Positions 47,201-56,315 are shown, counted from the first letter of the stretch. The stretch is 64,000 bases of DNA from Leptotrichia sp. oral taxon 212 (GCF_001274535.1 NZ_CP012410.1:1213126-1277125); one strand, 5' to 3'. A program made the numbers and translations. The notes: generated by a model from the sequence alone, not told the origin.

Positions 47201-48349
47201 ATATCCAGCGTTTCCCAAATAACCTGCATAAGTAGAATTTGAATTTACTACATTACTTGCACCATTAGCCGCAACTAATGTACTTCCATCCGGTTTAGGA
47301 TTTGATTGATCAAAAGTCCAAGTTCCATCTACTGTTCCTGCTGCCAAAGGCACTGTATTTGTTACTTTTCCACTTCCATCTGCTGTTGTACTTTGCCCAG
47401 TATTATCTTTTCTACCTGAATACGTAAATGCACCATTAACAGAAAAACCATTATCTTCTATATTTATAGTAGTTTTTGAATTACCTGAATTGTTTGAAGT
47501 TCCTGAAGCATTATTAACTATTACATTTGGTTCAACATAAAAAGACATACCGTTCATATCCTGTGCAAATCCTGTACTTACTTGATCCAATGCAGGTGGA
47601 TTAAAGACATTAGGTCTGATATCTGGCAACGTTTTTTCAGCAAAAGTTACTGTTGTAACAGGCGGTATCGAAAAATTAATATTTGGTGTTATTACTGTAG
47701 GATTAACATTAAGATTAGGTAATGTCGGTGTATTTATATTTATTGTAGGATCTATTATAAGTGGCTGTCCTTTATCAGGTACAGGCATAGTTCCTACAAG
47801 TCCATAATTAAGTCCATTTCTATTATTGCTTAATGAAGAAGTTGGATCAGCATTTCCAATAGCATTTATAGATAATCTGCTGTATACTTCACTGTCTGGT
47901 GAGACATTGTTTGACCACCAATTTCCTCTAGTAAATTTACCCTCAAAAGGATATTTTTCCTTCTTATCTCCTTTTCCTTTATATGAACCTCTCCATTCAC
48001 TGTAAAAATAGTTCATACCATACTGCCATGAACTCCAAGGAGATTTTACAACATGATCTCCCTGTTCCATAAGTTGAATTAGTTCCAGATTCGACCCTTT
48101 CATTAATTTATTATTTTCTCTTTTAGCTTCCTTGAAAAGCTGCTTCATATCTCCAATTGAATTTACAAGCTGCTTTTTTGTGCTTTCAATAGAATCATCA
48201 CTATTTTTTTTCTCTACTGCCTGGGCAACTGTACCTGACATTAAAAAAGAAAATAGCAATCCTCTAGTATACTTTAAATCTTTACATTTCTTTGCAAAGC
48301 ATCTAAGCATCTTTTCAACATTTCTCAAATTATTATCCAAATTATTCAC
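41243..48349 (-). CDS. Giant type V (autotransporter) surface protein
   Basis: The 2368-residue protein is a self-secreted surface protein. An extended basic signal sequence (FAKKCKDLKYTRGLLFSFLM) ends near VAQA at about residue 44. It is followed by a coiled-coil stretch (about 50-95) and the conserved block SPWSSWQYGMNYFYSEW seen in Fusobacteria autotransporters. The long passenger has many short beta-helix repeats of the kind NTGTI..., GVYS or GNAVAVYG. The last 280 residues or so form the beta-barrel, ending GGIGFRAIY. Such proteins serve as adhesins or in cell-cell contact. The start is uncertain: GTG at 48349 has a poor site, while a TTG at 48340 has AAGGTG six bases upstream and suits the family N-terminus. 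An AraC-type regulator gene lies upstream. Confidence 0.93.
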   Translation of the reverse strand: MNNLDNNLRNVEKMLRCFAKKCKDLKYTRGLLFSFLMSGTVAQAVEKKNSDDSIESTKKQLVNSIGDMKQLFKEAKRENNKLMKGSNLELIQLMEQGDHVVKSPWSSWQYGMNYFYSEWRGSYKGKGDKKEKYPFEGKFTRGNWWSNNVSPDSEVYSRLSINAIGNADPTSSLSNNRNGLNYGLVGTMPVPDKGQPLIIDPTININTPTLPNLNVNPTVITPNINFSIPPVTTVTFAEKTLPDIRPNVFNPPALDQVSTGFAQDMNGMSFYVEPNVIVNNASGTSNNSGNSKTTINIEDNGFSVNGAFTYSGRKDNTGQSTTADGSGKVTNTVPLAAGTVDGTWTFDQSNPKPDGSTLVAANGASNVVNSNSTYAGYLGNAGYRTGVPSSPQTVFSFTQYQQDNSVKPGNTTSEAIVKGKWELRNNTTNPIARNKVRTNTVRFMSVNGTHVGSFYDPTKVNFEGELDIYGRSEADAMTTAPYVNWKHMTVAVEQQAASAKESIFTNKGIITLKRESAKPAVNASDDRLGTYLIGFSAMVEDYGQYQPTSGNVINANLYSNITYRPWASEMNNLNTINVESVESIGMDFAEFTFKKNAIYPTNSNPLKVTSWGNKGSLRMYMNTGNINVKSEDPGNSSTVRGSYGIRVPNIFAPGKVTEDALKDSDTDAIYYDETIIDGKAGKVNLTGSHNVGISISKKIGGSGTGTNATNDTYAETVQTVGSGPNAKQYNIGTGTMSVYNYQTGKGANGTGLGGKAAGTTADLDNTGRDEKDLIGNIYNLNIVVDGKENVGFLRNYDYMYGNYSPTIQSLVQNDFNIRDTHVNSIDFASTADGGVLFRTDRYGINVLKNLTVTPGNAYIGDPNPLAPTDPTKNLNKRFNIVMLANGTVNHADTVVPKVKNTGTITINAGGQNVIGLMAYNGGRAESTGDITVTNSDDSIGMVISGTNSSNKISSGTSSSNIKLKGTRVTGIYNNGTDYVMTGGSVKVEGQDSMGIYASNVGTTLATTKLQNGTISAEGTGAVALYAKGGSDIELNNATLSIGNGGLLFYGAGTASDKSQLIMNGADSNATIANGGTAFYVKNASGSPLSALISSASTKTLNLNMQAGSTLMVAEGSGGNVGGELVSNLSSLGTGSITGLNITGTPGSYVPYKATRVPLTVDVNSNLDNPGDAYLKSEFSSSSVTNNAAISGSGAITTPTSLRDKSKLGIAQKNDSGQPRNDVILTNNGTINLSGTGMVGVVGEYTEIYNNGMIRTSGNDSVGILGSNGALAQNNATGTIEIGNSGTGIAAINYLGTTAPTTGTKTIEVVNNGTIKSLGTGSSIGVLAIDNQAVSGAGVHSITLGNGSNIDVSSSAGTGATDTGVGVYSKISNTLGAVTKVGSIIDNGSTITLNKSGVGFFSDGSDITANGGNIATINGHTGKGIFTNKNVNTSKSITLLGDKSIGIHVYNNITDPVNITNSGNITVGDSSNRNDPSMGIYAPNAGNVVHSGTITTGARSLGIYSENGTVTSSGGITTGDEGLAIYKKNGILNLSGNVTAGNNAVAVYGDNNVTVNHAGYVNVGDSSFGFAILDNGTNNFNSTSASTSNIGSKSVYLYKAGSLGNINSGTSLTSSALNSTGYYAINGAVINNNGNIDFSNSIGSAGAFASNNSTVYNNATITIGKSQIDSPNPADRYYSLGMAAKNGGKIYNNNTINVTGDYGIGMFAEGAGSIAENNGTINLASAGSLKGAYGMYLKNGAYGLNTGNIISGRYSNDASKEGLIGIAVLDGATLENTGTIDIDARDSYGVYIRNGIIKNYGTIRISGTGSTGIRSKNGTYTGAGTMEDAANSSVTATNGAVGYVAENSATFEPTSAGSTQIISPNKVYVDGKIIDVEDFSPGPDPEMTNYAFSNVGIYVDTLGRTNPIDWVDGFNPSVKNDLIIGTEITEITNSKAVKVGKNILTPFMPKYNQLRNAVGAKYDLETISGSLTWTANRILDDTGNGVKEVILAKIPYTDFVSKSENAWNFADGLEQRYGVEAVGTREKQLFNKLNSIGKNEQALLTQAYDEMMGHQYANTQQRIYGTGRLLEKEFTHLKKEWDTKSKQSNKIKAFGMRDEYSTDTAGVIDYTSNAYGFAYLHEDETVKLGNSSGWYAGAVHNRFKFKDIGRSKEDQTMLKLGIFRTMSPAADHNGSLQWTVSGEGYVTRNDMHRKYLVVDEIFNAKSTYNSYGVALKNELGYNIRTSERTSIRPYGSLKLEYGRTGDIEEKTGEVRLEVKGNDYYSIRPELGVEFTYRQPMAVKTTFVTTLGLGYENELGKVGNVGNKARVNYTNADWFNIPSEKDDRRGNFKADLNIGVENQRFGVTVNGGYDTKGKNIRGGIGFRAIY

Positions 48350-48499
48350 CTTCTATCTTATTTACTTTTATTATAAACATGTTAATCTTTATAAAACATC
48401 TTAGTTTTTTATTTGATTATACTTGAATATGTTCTTATTTTCTACTCCTTTTTTTTAAAATAATCCTTTTTATAAATATTTAAACTTCTAATTTGTATA

Positions 48500-48542
48500 A
48501 ACAAAAACACACATATGATAGTTTAAAACAATGTGTGCTTTT
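48500..48542 (-). terminator. Terminator of the AraC-type regulator gene at 48554
   Basis: On the minus strand GCACACAT and ATGTGTG pair around a 16-base loop, followed by TTTTTGTTT. It separates the regulator gene from the autotransporter gene. Confidence 0.75.
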
Positions 48543-48553
48543 AAAACTCTATA

Positions 48554-49552
48554 TTACTTATTATTTTTTTCTAAATTTATATTTCTATACTTTCTAGGTA
48601 AAATTCCTAAATATTTCTTAAAAGATTGAGAAAATTTGCTTGGATTTTCGTATCCTATTTCATTTGCTACTTCAAGAATACTTTTATCAGTTGAAATAAG
48701 AAGCATTTCAGCATACTTCATTTTCTTTTTCTGTATATATTCAGAAATTCCTATTTTTTCATAATTTTTGAACGACTGCTCTAAATGATATCTGCTTATA
48801 TTCATAATCTCACATAATTCTTTCACTGTAGGTAAATTAGAAATTTTAAATTCTTCAAGCAAATCCTTTGCCTGTTTCGAAATCAGGGAACCATCTATAG
48901 TGGAAGACTGTATCTCCAGTATTAGAACAATAAATTGAAATACTTTCATTTTAAATTTCAGGTAATTCTCTATATTTTTTACTGACATATTCATAATTTC
49001 CTGTGCCAAGATATCTATTTCACCACTTGACTTTCCAAAATAAAATTCATCATTTCTAAATATTTTAAAAATTTTCTCTTTCCATTGAGTTATTTTTTCC
49101 ATATTCTTTATTTTTAAATTATTATTTACTATTTCATTAGGATAAATATCTATTGTAATCAGTTTGAGATTATTGCAGTTTACTTTGTAATTTTTTATAC
49201 CATTATGTGATTTATGAAGGAGTATATCACCTTTTTTCAGATGATATTTTTTCTTCTTTCCTTCAAAATTAGAAGAAAATTTACATTCACCTTCAATACA
49301 ATACATCATTTCAAAAAATTCAAATGAAACAGGTGGATTATTCAGTACCTGCTGAGTTTTCCCCTTTATTTTAAAAATAGATATCTCATATTCATCATCA
49401 AGACAGTACCTTTGTAATACTCCTGTCATTTCCTGTTTTTTTGAATTCTGTTCCTTAATAAAGAATTTCTCTCCAAAGGCATCCTCTGTCTTCTGAAATT
49501 CAAATAATGAAGGAAGCTGTTCAAAATAAAATTCATCTGTTTTCTTCATCAC
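48554..49552 (-). CDS. AraC-family transcriptional regulator
   Basis: The 332-residue protein has a cupin-like N-terminal sensing domain and a C-terminal double helix-turn-helix (about 230-330), with LPTVKELCEIMNISRYHLEQ and SILEVANEIGYENPSKFSQS. It lies directly upstream of the autotransporter gene in the same direction, separated by a terminator, so it may regulate that gene, itself or something else. The effector is unknown. A GGAG site precedes the ATG. Confidence 0.88.
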   Translation of the reverse strand: MMKKTDEFYFEQLPSLFEFQKTEDAFGEKFFIKEQNSKKQEMTGVLQRYCLDDEYEISIFKIKGKTQQVLNNPPVSFEFFEMMYCIEGECKFSSNFEGKKKKYHLKKGDILLHKSHNGIKNYKVNCNNLKLITIDIYPNEIVNNNLKIKNMEKITQWKEKIFKIFRNDEFYFGKSSGEIDILAQEIMNMSVKNIENYLKFKMKVFQFIVLILEIQSSTIDGSLISKQAKDLLEEFKISNLPTVKELCEIMNISRYHLEQSFKNYEKIGISEYIQKKKMKYAEMLLISTDKSILEVANEIGYENPSKFSQSFKKYLGILPRKYRNINLEKNNK

Positions 49553-49638
49553 CTTGCTCCTGCAAAATCAAATAGTTGTATTGATTTCTCTTATTTTATT
49601 ATAAATTTATTCTTTTTACTATTTCATATTTTTCGAAA

Positions 49639-51387
49639 TTACATTTTTTCTATAACTTTTATTCCAAGAAGTGACAAACCTTCTTTGAGTATTGATGCCG
49701 TTTTTTCTGCAAGAAGAAGTCTTGTATTAAATTTCTTTTTATCTTCTTCCCTAAGAATAGATTCTACTGCATAAAAGCTATTGAAAATCTTAGCAGTTTC
49801 AAACAAATAGTCGGCAATCAGGTTAGGCTTGCATAATTCATAGGCCTTTAGTACAGAATTTGGAAATTTCAACAGCTTTACTGCAAGTTCTCTTTCATTT
49901 TCATTGAAATCATCGTTTAATTCCATATATTCAACATCGTAAACATTGTCAATCTCAAGATTTTCCTCATTCATTTTTCTAAATATGGACATTATTCTAG
50001 CATATGTATATTGCAAATAAGGCGATGTATTACCTTCAAAATTTAGAATTTTATCCCATGAAAAACATATTGAGCTCATTCTGTTCTGACTAAGATTGAA
50101 ATATTTTATAGCTCCCAATCCAACAATCTCAGAAATTTTCATTTTTTCTTCTTCTGAATAAGTAGGATTTTTAATGTCTATTATTATTTTTGCCTCTTCC
50201 ACTGCCTGATTAACTATATCTATCAATCTTATCATTCCACGTTTTTTTGAAGACAGTACCACACCATCTTCAAATCTCATGATACCGAACCATACATGAT
50301 TTTTTTCATAATCATAGGGTTTTCCAATCATTTCAGCAATTCTGAAAACCTGCCGGAAATGTTTTTTCTGCTTTTCTACGGCTACATAAACAGCGCGGTC
50401 TATATTCAATGTATCTTTTCTGTATTTGAGAGTTGCCAAATCTGTTGTAGAGTAAAGATAACTGTTTTCAGCTTTTTTCTTTACTACACATGGCTCAAGT
50501 TTGTCCTTTTCTTCAAAAAACACCTTCAATTCTCCATCAATATCTGATGAAATTTTCTTTTCTTCAAGTATTTTCAATGTTTCAAGAATTATTTCATTGT
50601 AAAAGGATTCGCCTATGCAATAATCAAATTTTACATCCATTTTTCTATAGAAATCTTCAAATTCACGAAATGAATGATCTACAAAACTTTGCCATAATTT
50701 TCTGTTATTCTCATCTCCTGCCTTCAGTTTCATCCACTCTTCTTTTGCCATGACTTCCAGTTCCGGATTTAACTGTGCCTCTTCAGAAAACTTTACGTAT
50801 AGTCTTTCCATCTCTCCTATTGGATTTTTTTCATATTCTTCTGCATTAAGCCATTTTTTATATCCTATTATCAATTTACCGAAACGGCTTCCCCAATCTC
50901 CAAGATGGTTGTCTCCTGACACTTTAAAACCTATATATTCAAATATACGTTTTAAAGAATCTCCGATTATGGTACTTCTCAGATGTCCAATATGCATTCT
51001 TTTTCCTATATTCGGAGATGAATAATCTATCAGTACTTTTTTAGATGTATCAATCGGAAAATCATATTTTTCAGTTCCTATTTTCTTTAAATTCTGCCAT
51101 ATCTTGGAATTTTTCAAAAATATGTTTAAAAAACCTGGTCCTGCAATTTTAATTTTATCTATAATATCATTTTTTTGGTCATTTTCCAAACTTTTAATTA
51201 TCATTTTACCTATTTCTCTAGGTTTTTTCCCAATAATTTCAGAATTTATTAAGGAAAAATTTGTCTGGAAGTCTCCAAATTCTTTCTTTGTAGAATATTG
51301 TACGTCAATATTTTCAAACTTTCTTTCAAATATCTTTTCAATTTTTTTCTTCAGTATATCTCTGATTTCTATATGTACTAATTCCAT
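49639..51387 (-). CDS. argS: Arginyl-tRNA synthetase
   Basis: The 582-residue enzyme charges tRNA-Arg. SSPNIGKRMHIGHLRST holds the HIGH motif at 132-135 and SSKKRGM is the loop in the place of KMSKS. The N-terminal additional domain (EFGDFQTNFSL) and C-terminal anticodon domain ending (LGIKVIEKM) are present. It is the last gene of the leftward arginine deiminase cluster, so its expression may be tied to arginine. Whether the genome has a second argS cannot be seen. Confidence 0.93.
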   Translation of the reverse strand: MELVHIEIRDILKKKIEKIFERKFENIDVQYSTKKEFGDFQTNFSLINSEIIGKKPREIGKMIIKSLENDQKNDIIDKIKIAGPGFLNIFLKNSKIWQNLKKIGTEKYDFPIDTSKKVLIDYSSPNIGKRMHIGHLRSTIIGDSLKRIFEYIGFKVSGDNHLGDWGSRFGKLIIGYKKWLNAEEYEKNPIGEMERLYVKFSEEAQLNPELEVMAKEEWMKLKAGDENNRKLWQSFVDHSFREFEDFYRKMDVKFDYCIGESFYNEIILETLKILEEKKISSDIDGELKVFFEEKDKLEPCVVKKKAENSYLYSTTDLATLKYRKDTLNIDRAVYVAVEKQKKHFRQVFRIAEMIGKPYDYEKNHVWFGIMRFEDGVVLSSKKRGMIRLIDIVNQAVEEAKIIIDIKNPTYSEEEKMKISEIVGLGAIKYFNLSQNRMSSICFSWDKILNFEGNTSPYLQYTYARIMSIFRKMNEENLEIDNVYDVEYMELNDDFNENERELAVKLLKFPNSVLKAYELCKPNLIADYLFETAKIFNSFYAVESILREEDKKKFNTRLLLAEKTASILKEGLSLLGIKVIEKM

Positions 51388-51448
51388 ATTTCCTCCGTTA
51401 TCTATCTTACTTTATGTTGTATTGAAAATCAAGTATTATGATATTATA

Positions 51449-52735
51449 TTAAAAATTATGTTTTACTGTTTTTCTGAAGTCTGTAGGTGCCATATTTTTT
51501 AGTTTTGAAAAATTGTTATTAAATGTTTTTACTGTATTAAATCCCAGTTCAAATGAAATATCTATAATGCTCTTATCAGTTGTCAGAAGCATTTCACATG
51601 CTTTGTCTATCCTCAATGCATTAAGAAATTCTATAAATCTTTTTCCCGAATAGGACATCAGTATCTTATTAAGCTTTATATCAGTTATATTAAACTTTTC
51701 TGTAACTTCATCAATATTCAGTTCTTTCATATAATTTTCATAAATATAACTTATTATTTCTGATACAAGTTCCTGTTCCTTCTCACTGAATATCTGATAT
51801 ACATCCTTGTATTTTTCCCTATATTTATTTGGGGACATTTTCAGATGTTTGCTGCATAATTTTGAAATATGCGATCCATCCACAAAACCAACAAGATGAG
51901 CTATCTCTTCAATATTAAGATCTGTATAGACTAATAAATTTAATGCTTTTGAAATCCTCATATGCCTCAGCAGATCATTAAACATGAAACCAGTTACTTC
52001 TTCAAGATATTTAGATATCGCAGATTCACTCATAAAAAATATAACTGAAAGTTTATTTAATGTAAGTTTTTCATTCAAATGTGCATAAATATATTTAACT
52101 ATATTTTCTTCTTCTGATTCCTCTTTTATATTTGAGTTCTTTTCTTCGTTGATATTTTTCTTTACAATAAGGATTATCAACTCTGTAAGTTTGTTTGTTA
52201 TATAGACCGTACTCAAATCAAATTCTTCCTTAATAGCCCTGTCTTCCTTTTTTATATCAAAAAAGGGCTTGAAATCCGATAATGATTCCAAGCCTACTTC
52301 ATTCTTTATTTCATAAAATATATTTTTTATTGTTTTTGCTTCTATTTTATTAAAATAAACAACCGGTATTTTTTTTATAAAAGAAAATATATTATTTTTA
52401 CTCTTCTTATATCTATTTAATGAGTTTAAAATCAAGTTGTTAAACACCGAATTATAGGATATTTTCATTATGGCTAAAGGTTTTTCCACTTGAGTAATCT
52501 CTACAATTTCCCAAGGGAATATTATTAGTAAGGTATTAGGAACTATATCAAATTCTTTATTATAGATCCTTATTTTTCCTGTTCCTTCAATAAAAAACAA
52601 CAATTTTGGTATATTATGAATTACCGGTTTGACAGGCTCTTCCAAATATTCAACATCAAAAGAACATAGTTCATTGTGCTTATCCATCTGAAGTTGCAAG
52701 TCCAGTTCACTTAGCATATACTTTTTCCTCACCAC
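51449..52735 (-). CDS. Regulator with two tandem AraC-type DNA-binding domains
   Basis: The 428-residue protein has an N-terminal cupin-like region (VYFNK... before residue 200) and then two complete AraC-type units, at about 210-308 and 325-425. The first has LTLNKLSVIFFMSESAISKY and LNIEEIAHLVGFVDGSHISK; the second has LNIDEVTEKFNITDIKLNKI and SIIDISFELGFNTVKTFNNN. AraC regulators normally have only one such unit. It is in the middle of the arginine deiminase operon, 20 bases after the antiporter gene, so it probably controls that operon. Confidence 0.9.
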   Translation of the reverse strand: MVRKKYMLSELDLQLQMDKHNELCSFDVEYLEEPVKPVIHNIPKLLFFIEGTGKIRIYNKEFDIVPNTLLIIFPWEIVEITQVEKPLAIMKISYNSVFNNLILNSLNRYKKSKNNIFSFIKKIPVVYFNKIEAKTIKNIFYEIKNEVGLESLSDFKPFFDIKKEDRAIKEEFDLSTVYITNKLTELIILIVKKNINEEKNSNIKEESEEENIVKYIYAHLNEKLTLNKLSVIFFMSESAISKYLEEVTGFMFNDLLRHMRISKALNLLVYTDLNIEEIAHLVGFVDGSHISKLCSKHLKMSPNKYREKYKDVYQIFSEKEQELVSEIISYIYENYMKELNIDEVTEKFNITDIKLNKILMSYSGKRFIEFLNALRIDKACEMLLTTDKSIIDISFELGFNTVKTFNNNFSKLKNMAPTDFRKTVKHNF

Positions 52736-52755
52736 GATATTTTTATTTTATTTTA

Positions 52756-54153
52756 TCATCTTATTACCATCATTGCAACAGTCAATATTACAACATCCAT
52801 TATAAATATTATAGCAAGCAGTTTTCCTACAAATTTAAGCCATGTTGTATACTGCACTCTTGCAGTAGCAAGTCCACCCATTACAACTCCTGATGTAGGT
52901 GTCATAAGGTTTATAATTCCTGAAGCCGCACTGAATATAAGTACCATAACTTCCGGACTGTATTTTAATGCCGCTGTTAGAGGTCCCAAAACAGGGAATG
53001 CAACTGAAGCCAGTCCTGATGTTGACGGAATTAAGAATGACAGCACAAGGAATAATAAATAAGAAGCCGGTGCAAATATAACTGGAGAAAGTCCATTTAA
53101 TGCTTTTGAAGCAGAATCAAGAATAAATGCATCAAATTTAGTAGCCGCCATAAGTACAGAAGCACCTCTTGCAACTGCTATTATTAATACAACACTTAAT
53201 ATATCCTTTACTCCATCCATAAATGAATCGATAATTTCAGTTTCCTTAAATCCATTAACTACTCCTATTAAAATACCTGACAATAGGAACCACATGGCAA
53301 GTTCAGCAAAGTACCATTCTCCTAAAGATGTTCCTGTCAGATAACTTGTCCATCCTTTAAAGAAAGTAATTCCAAAGCTTTCCCATGGAATTAATGAAAT
53401 AACCATTATAATAAATGTTATTGCAAATATAGTCAATGTAATTCTAGTTTTTCCTGTGAATTCTATATTATCAAAATTTGCATGTCCAAAATGTTCTTTC
53501 ATGTCATTCTGTTCCTGCAGTGATAAAATAGTTGAACCTTTTTCTTCCTTTACTTTTTTTGCATATTTTAAAACATAGAAAATTGCAGCTATTAGAGCTG
53601 TAATCCATAATATTGCTCCTAGTAATATTACAGTTCCACTATTATACTGAATTCCTTTTTCTTTTAATGCATCAAGAGCAACTCCTACTGCAAATGGATT
53701 TACCGTAGAACCAAGAACCCCTACTCCTGCACCAAGCATTATAGTGGCAACTCCTACAGTAGTGTCAAATCCTGCTGCAACCATTGTAGAACATATCAAT
53801 ACATAAAATGCAACTGTTTCTTCAGCCATACCGTATGTTGTTCCACCAATTGAAAATAAAATCATTAATACAACTATTAAAACTGTTTCTTTTCCTTTAA
53901 GTTTTTTTACAAGCGCTCCTACACCGGCATCCAATGCTCCTGTTTTAGTGACAACTCCTAAAAAACCTCCAAGTAACAATATAAATATACATACATCTAT
54001 TGCTTCTTTAAATCCATTAAATGGAGCCATTACTACTGTAGCAAGTGTTGCATTATCAACTTGTGGAAAAACCCATGTTAAAAGTGCTAAAGCAATTATT
54101 ATAAGAAACAATATTGAAAAAGCTGACAACTGTATACCTTTTTTCTTTGCCAT
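52756..54153 (-). CDS. YfcC-family transporter, probable arginine/ornithine antiporter
   Basis: The 465-residue membrane protein has about twelve helices and the YfcC/ArcD-type motifs GGTTYGMAEETVAFYVLI and IPSTSGLASVAFPVLGPL. In arginine deiminase operons, transporters of this family exchange arginine for ornithine, which gives the pathway its substrate and removes its product. Family members have also been called C4-dicarboxylate transporters, so the substrate is inferred from context. It follows arcC, with a hairpin in the gap. Confidence 0.85.
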   Translation of the reverse strand: MAKKKGIQLSAFSILFLIIIALALLTWVFPQVDNATLATVVMAPFNGFKEAIDVCIFILLLGGFLGVVTKTGALDAGVGALVKKLKGKETVLIVVLMILFSIGGTTYGMAEETVAFYVLICSTMVAAGFDTTVGVATIMLGAGVGVLGSTVNPFAVGVALDALKEKGIQYNSGTVILLGAILWITALIAAIFYVLKYAKKVKEEKGSTILSLQEQNDMKEHFGHANFDNIEFTGKTRITLTIFAITFIIMVISLIPWESFGITFFKGWTSYLTGTSLGEWYFAELAMWFLLSGILIGVVNGFKETEIIDSFMDGVKDILSVVLIIAVARGASVLMAATKFDAFILDSASKALNGLSPVIFAPASYLLFLVLSFLIPSTSGLASVAFPVLGPLTAALKYSPEVMVLIFSAASGIINLMTPTSGVVMGGLATARVQYTTWLKFVGKLLAIIFIMDVVILTVAMMVIR

Positions 54154-54203
54154 ATCATTCTCCTACTTTCTTTTCAAAATTTAGTAATTCTATGTAACAG
54201 GGT

Positions 54204-54226
54204 ATGAGGGCATGGAAAGCCCTCAT
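54204..54226 (-). terminator. Intercistronic hairpin between arcC and the antiporter gene
   Basis: ATGAGGGC and GCCCTCAT form an eight-base, GC-rich stem with a seven-base loop. No U-tract follows on the coding side, so it is more likely a processing or mRNA-stability element, or a weak attenuator, than a full terminator. Confidence 0.5.
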
Positions 54227-54240
54227 GATTTGTATTTAGA

Positions 54241-55176
54241 TTAGCCTTTTATAACTGTTCCTGTGTTTCCTGCCAATGCAGATCCGGCATTCTGTAATGA
54301 AGTAATTATAGCCTGTCCATTAGGATTATTTACTACATATTCCATACATGCTTCTATTTTTGGTAGCATACTTCCTTTAGCAAAATGTCCTTCTTCAATA
54401 TATTTTTTAACTTCTTCTATACTTAAGGTATTTAATTCTTTCTGATTAGGTTTATTATAGTTAATATACACCTTATCAACAGCAGTTAATATAACAAGCA
54501 TGTCTGCTTTCAGATCAGCTGCAAGTTTAGAACTTGATTTATCTTTGTCAATAACTGCATCTACTCCTTTATAGTGTCCGTTTTCTTCCACTACAGGAAT
54601 TCCTCCACCACCAACAGTGATTACTATAGTTCCATTATTTACAAGTGTTTCCACTTCTTCAATTTCTACTATTTTTTTAGGTAAAGGTGAAGCAACGACT
54701 CTTCTGTAACCTCTTCCTGCATCCTCTACAAATGTAAAGCCTTTTTCAGCAGCAATTTTATCTGCCTCTTCTTTACTGTAGAACATACCTATAGGTTTTG
54801 TCAAATTAGTAAATGCAGGATCATTTTTATCAACGACAACCTGAGTTACTAACGTAACAACACCTTTTTTAATATTCTGAGCCTGTAATTCTTCTCTTAT
54901 TGCCTGTTGAAGATGATATCCAATGTATCCCTGACTCATTGCGCCACATTCTGCAAATGGCATGTAAGGAGTTTTAACTTCTCCATTTGCGGCGTAATCC
55001 ATTGCTAAGTTTATCATTCCCACTTGAGGACCATTTCCATGACCAACTATAACTTCGTATCCCTCTTTAGTCATTTCAACGATTGATTTTGCAGTATTTT
55101 TTACAAGTTTTAACTGCTCTTCAGGAGTATTTCCTAAAGCATTCCCTCCAAGTGCTACTACTATTCTTTTTGCCAT
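54241..55176 (-). CDS. arcC: Carbamate kinase
   Basis: The 311-residue enzyme makes ATP and carbamate from carbamoyl phosphate and ADP, the energy-yielding last step of the arginine deiminase pathway. [11 protein letters not shown] at the N-terminus, GHGNGPQVG, and [12 protein letters not shown] are family hallmarks, and GGGGIPV is in the C-terminal half. It starts one base after the arcB stop, so translation is likely coupled. Confidence 0.95.
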   Translation of the reverse strand: MAKRIVVALGGNALGNTPEEQLKLVKNTAKSIVEMTKEGYEVIVGHGNGPQVGMINLAMDYAANGEVKTPYMPFAECGAMSQGYIGYHLQQAIREELQAQNIKKGVVTLVTQVVVDKNDPAFTNLTKPIGMFYSKEEADKIAAEKGFTFVEDAGRGYRRVVASPLPKKIVEIEEVETLVNNGTIVITVGGGGIPVVEENGHYKGVDAVIDKDKSSSKLAADLKADMLVILTAVDKVYINYNKPNQKELNTLSIEEVKKYIEEGHFAKGSMLPKIEACMEYVVNNPNGQAIITSLQNAGSALAGNTGTVIKG

Positions 55177-55177
55177 A

Positions 55178-56170
55178 TTATTTTAAAGTTGCATACATTA
55201 CTGCTTTAATTGTATGCATTCTATTTTCAGCTTGATCGAAAACTTTTGATTGAGGGCTTTCAAAAACTTCGTCTGTTACTTCCATTTCAGGTAATCCAAA
55301 TTTTTCATTTATTTCTGCTCCGATTGTTGTTTTCAAATCGTGGAACGAAGGTAAGCAATGTAAGAAAATTGCTGTATCCTTAGCATAGCTCATAGCTTCC
55401 TTATTTACTTGGAATTTTTTCAGTTCTTTAATTCTTTTTTCCCAGATTTCATCAGGTTCTCCCATAGATACCCATATGTCAGTATAAATAACATCAGCAT
55501 CTGTACATGCTTCTTTAACATCTTCAGTAAATCTGATTATACTTCCAGTTTCTTTAGCAATTGCTTCAGCAGCCGCTATTAATTCAGGAGTTGGTTTTAA
55601 GTCAGCAGGACCGCATGCAGTAAAGTTAAGTCCCATTTTAGCACATGCTACTAAAAGAGAATTTCCTAAGTTATTTCTTGTATCTCCCATATATACAAAG
55701 TTAATTCCTTTTAAATGTCCAAAATTTTCTTCAATTGTTAATAAATCTGCCAACATTTGAGTTGGATGGAATTCATTAGTTAATCCGTTCCATACAGGTA
55801 CTCCTGCATTATCAGCCAGTTCCTGAACGATTTCCTGATCAAATCCTCTGTACTCAATTCCATCATACATTCTTCCTAAAACACGTGCAGTATCTTCAAT
55901 ACTCTCTTTTTTACCCATTTGTGAACTTCCTGGATCAAGATAAGTAACGCCCATTCCTAAGTCCATTCCTGCAACTTCAAATGAACATCTTGTACGTGTT
56001 GAAGTTTTTTCAAATAAAAGCACTATATTTTTTCCTTCTAAATACTTGTGTGGAGTTCCTGTTAATTTTAATTCTTTGAAATTTTTTGATAAATCTAACA
56101 GATATCTGATATCTGAACTACTGAAATCTAATAATTTCAAGAAGTGTCTTCCACTTAAATTTTTTGGCAT
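55178..56170 (-). CDS. arcB: Ornithine carbamoyltransferase (catabolic)
   Basis: The 330-residue enzyme converts citrulline and phosphate to ornithine and carbamoyl phosphate. STRTR at 57-61 binds carbamoyl phosphate, and FHPTQ and HCLPSFHD are conserved substrate motifs. Its place between arcA and arcC marks it as the catabolic enzyme. It is separated from arcA by 145 bases that hold a long hairpin. Confidence 0.95.
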   Translation of the reverse strand: MPKNLSGRHFLKLLDFSSSDIRYLLDLSKNFKELKLTGTPHKYLEGKNIVLLFEKTSTRTRCSFEVAGMDLGMGVTYLDPGSSQMGKKESIEDTARVLGRMYDGIEYRGFDQEIVQELADNAGVPVWNGLTNEFHPTQMLADLLTIEENFGHLKGINFVYMGDTRNNLGNSLLVACAKMGLNFTACGPADLKPTPELIAAAEAIAKETGSIIRFTEDVKEACTDADVIYTDIWVSMGEPDEIWEKRIKELKKFQVNKEAMSYAKDTAIFLHCLPSFHDLKTTIGAEINEKFGLPEMEVTDEVFESPQSKVFDQAENRMHTIKAVMYATLK

Positions 56171-56208
56171 TTTAAAACCTTCCTTTCTTATTTTGAATTT
56201 ACATTTTT

Positions 56209-56248
56209 GTTAAACAACCAACTATTTAAGTATAGATGGTTGTTTAAC
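56209..56248 (-). terminator. Long hairpin between arcA and arcB
   Basis: Sixteen-base arms with one mismatch (GTTAAACAACCA.CTA and its complement) surround an eight-base loop. No U-tract follows. In operons that begin with arcA, such a structure can set the level of arcA relative to downstream genes by partial termination or by blocking decay. Confidence 0.6.
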
Positions 56249-56315
56249 TCCACTGTATACATTAATATATACCACATTTTTTTTATTTTTTCAATTTTTT
56301 CTATATTTTTTTACC

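Noticed and set aside
41243-48349. Many short repeats within the autotransporter as possible tandem DNA repeats
   Set aside because: They are diverged beta-helix coils at the protein level; no near-identical DNA repeat units were seen.
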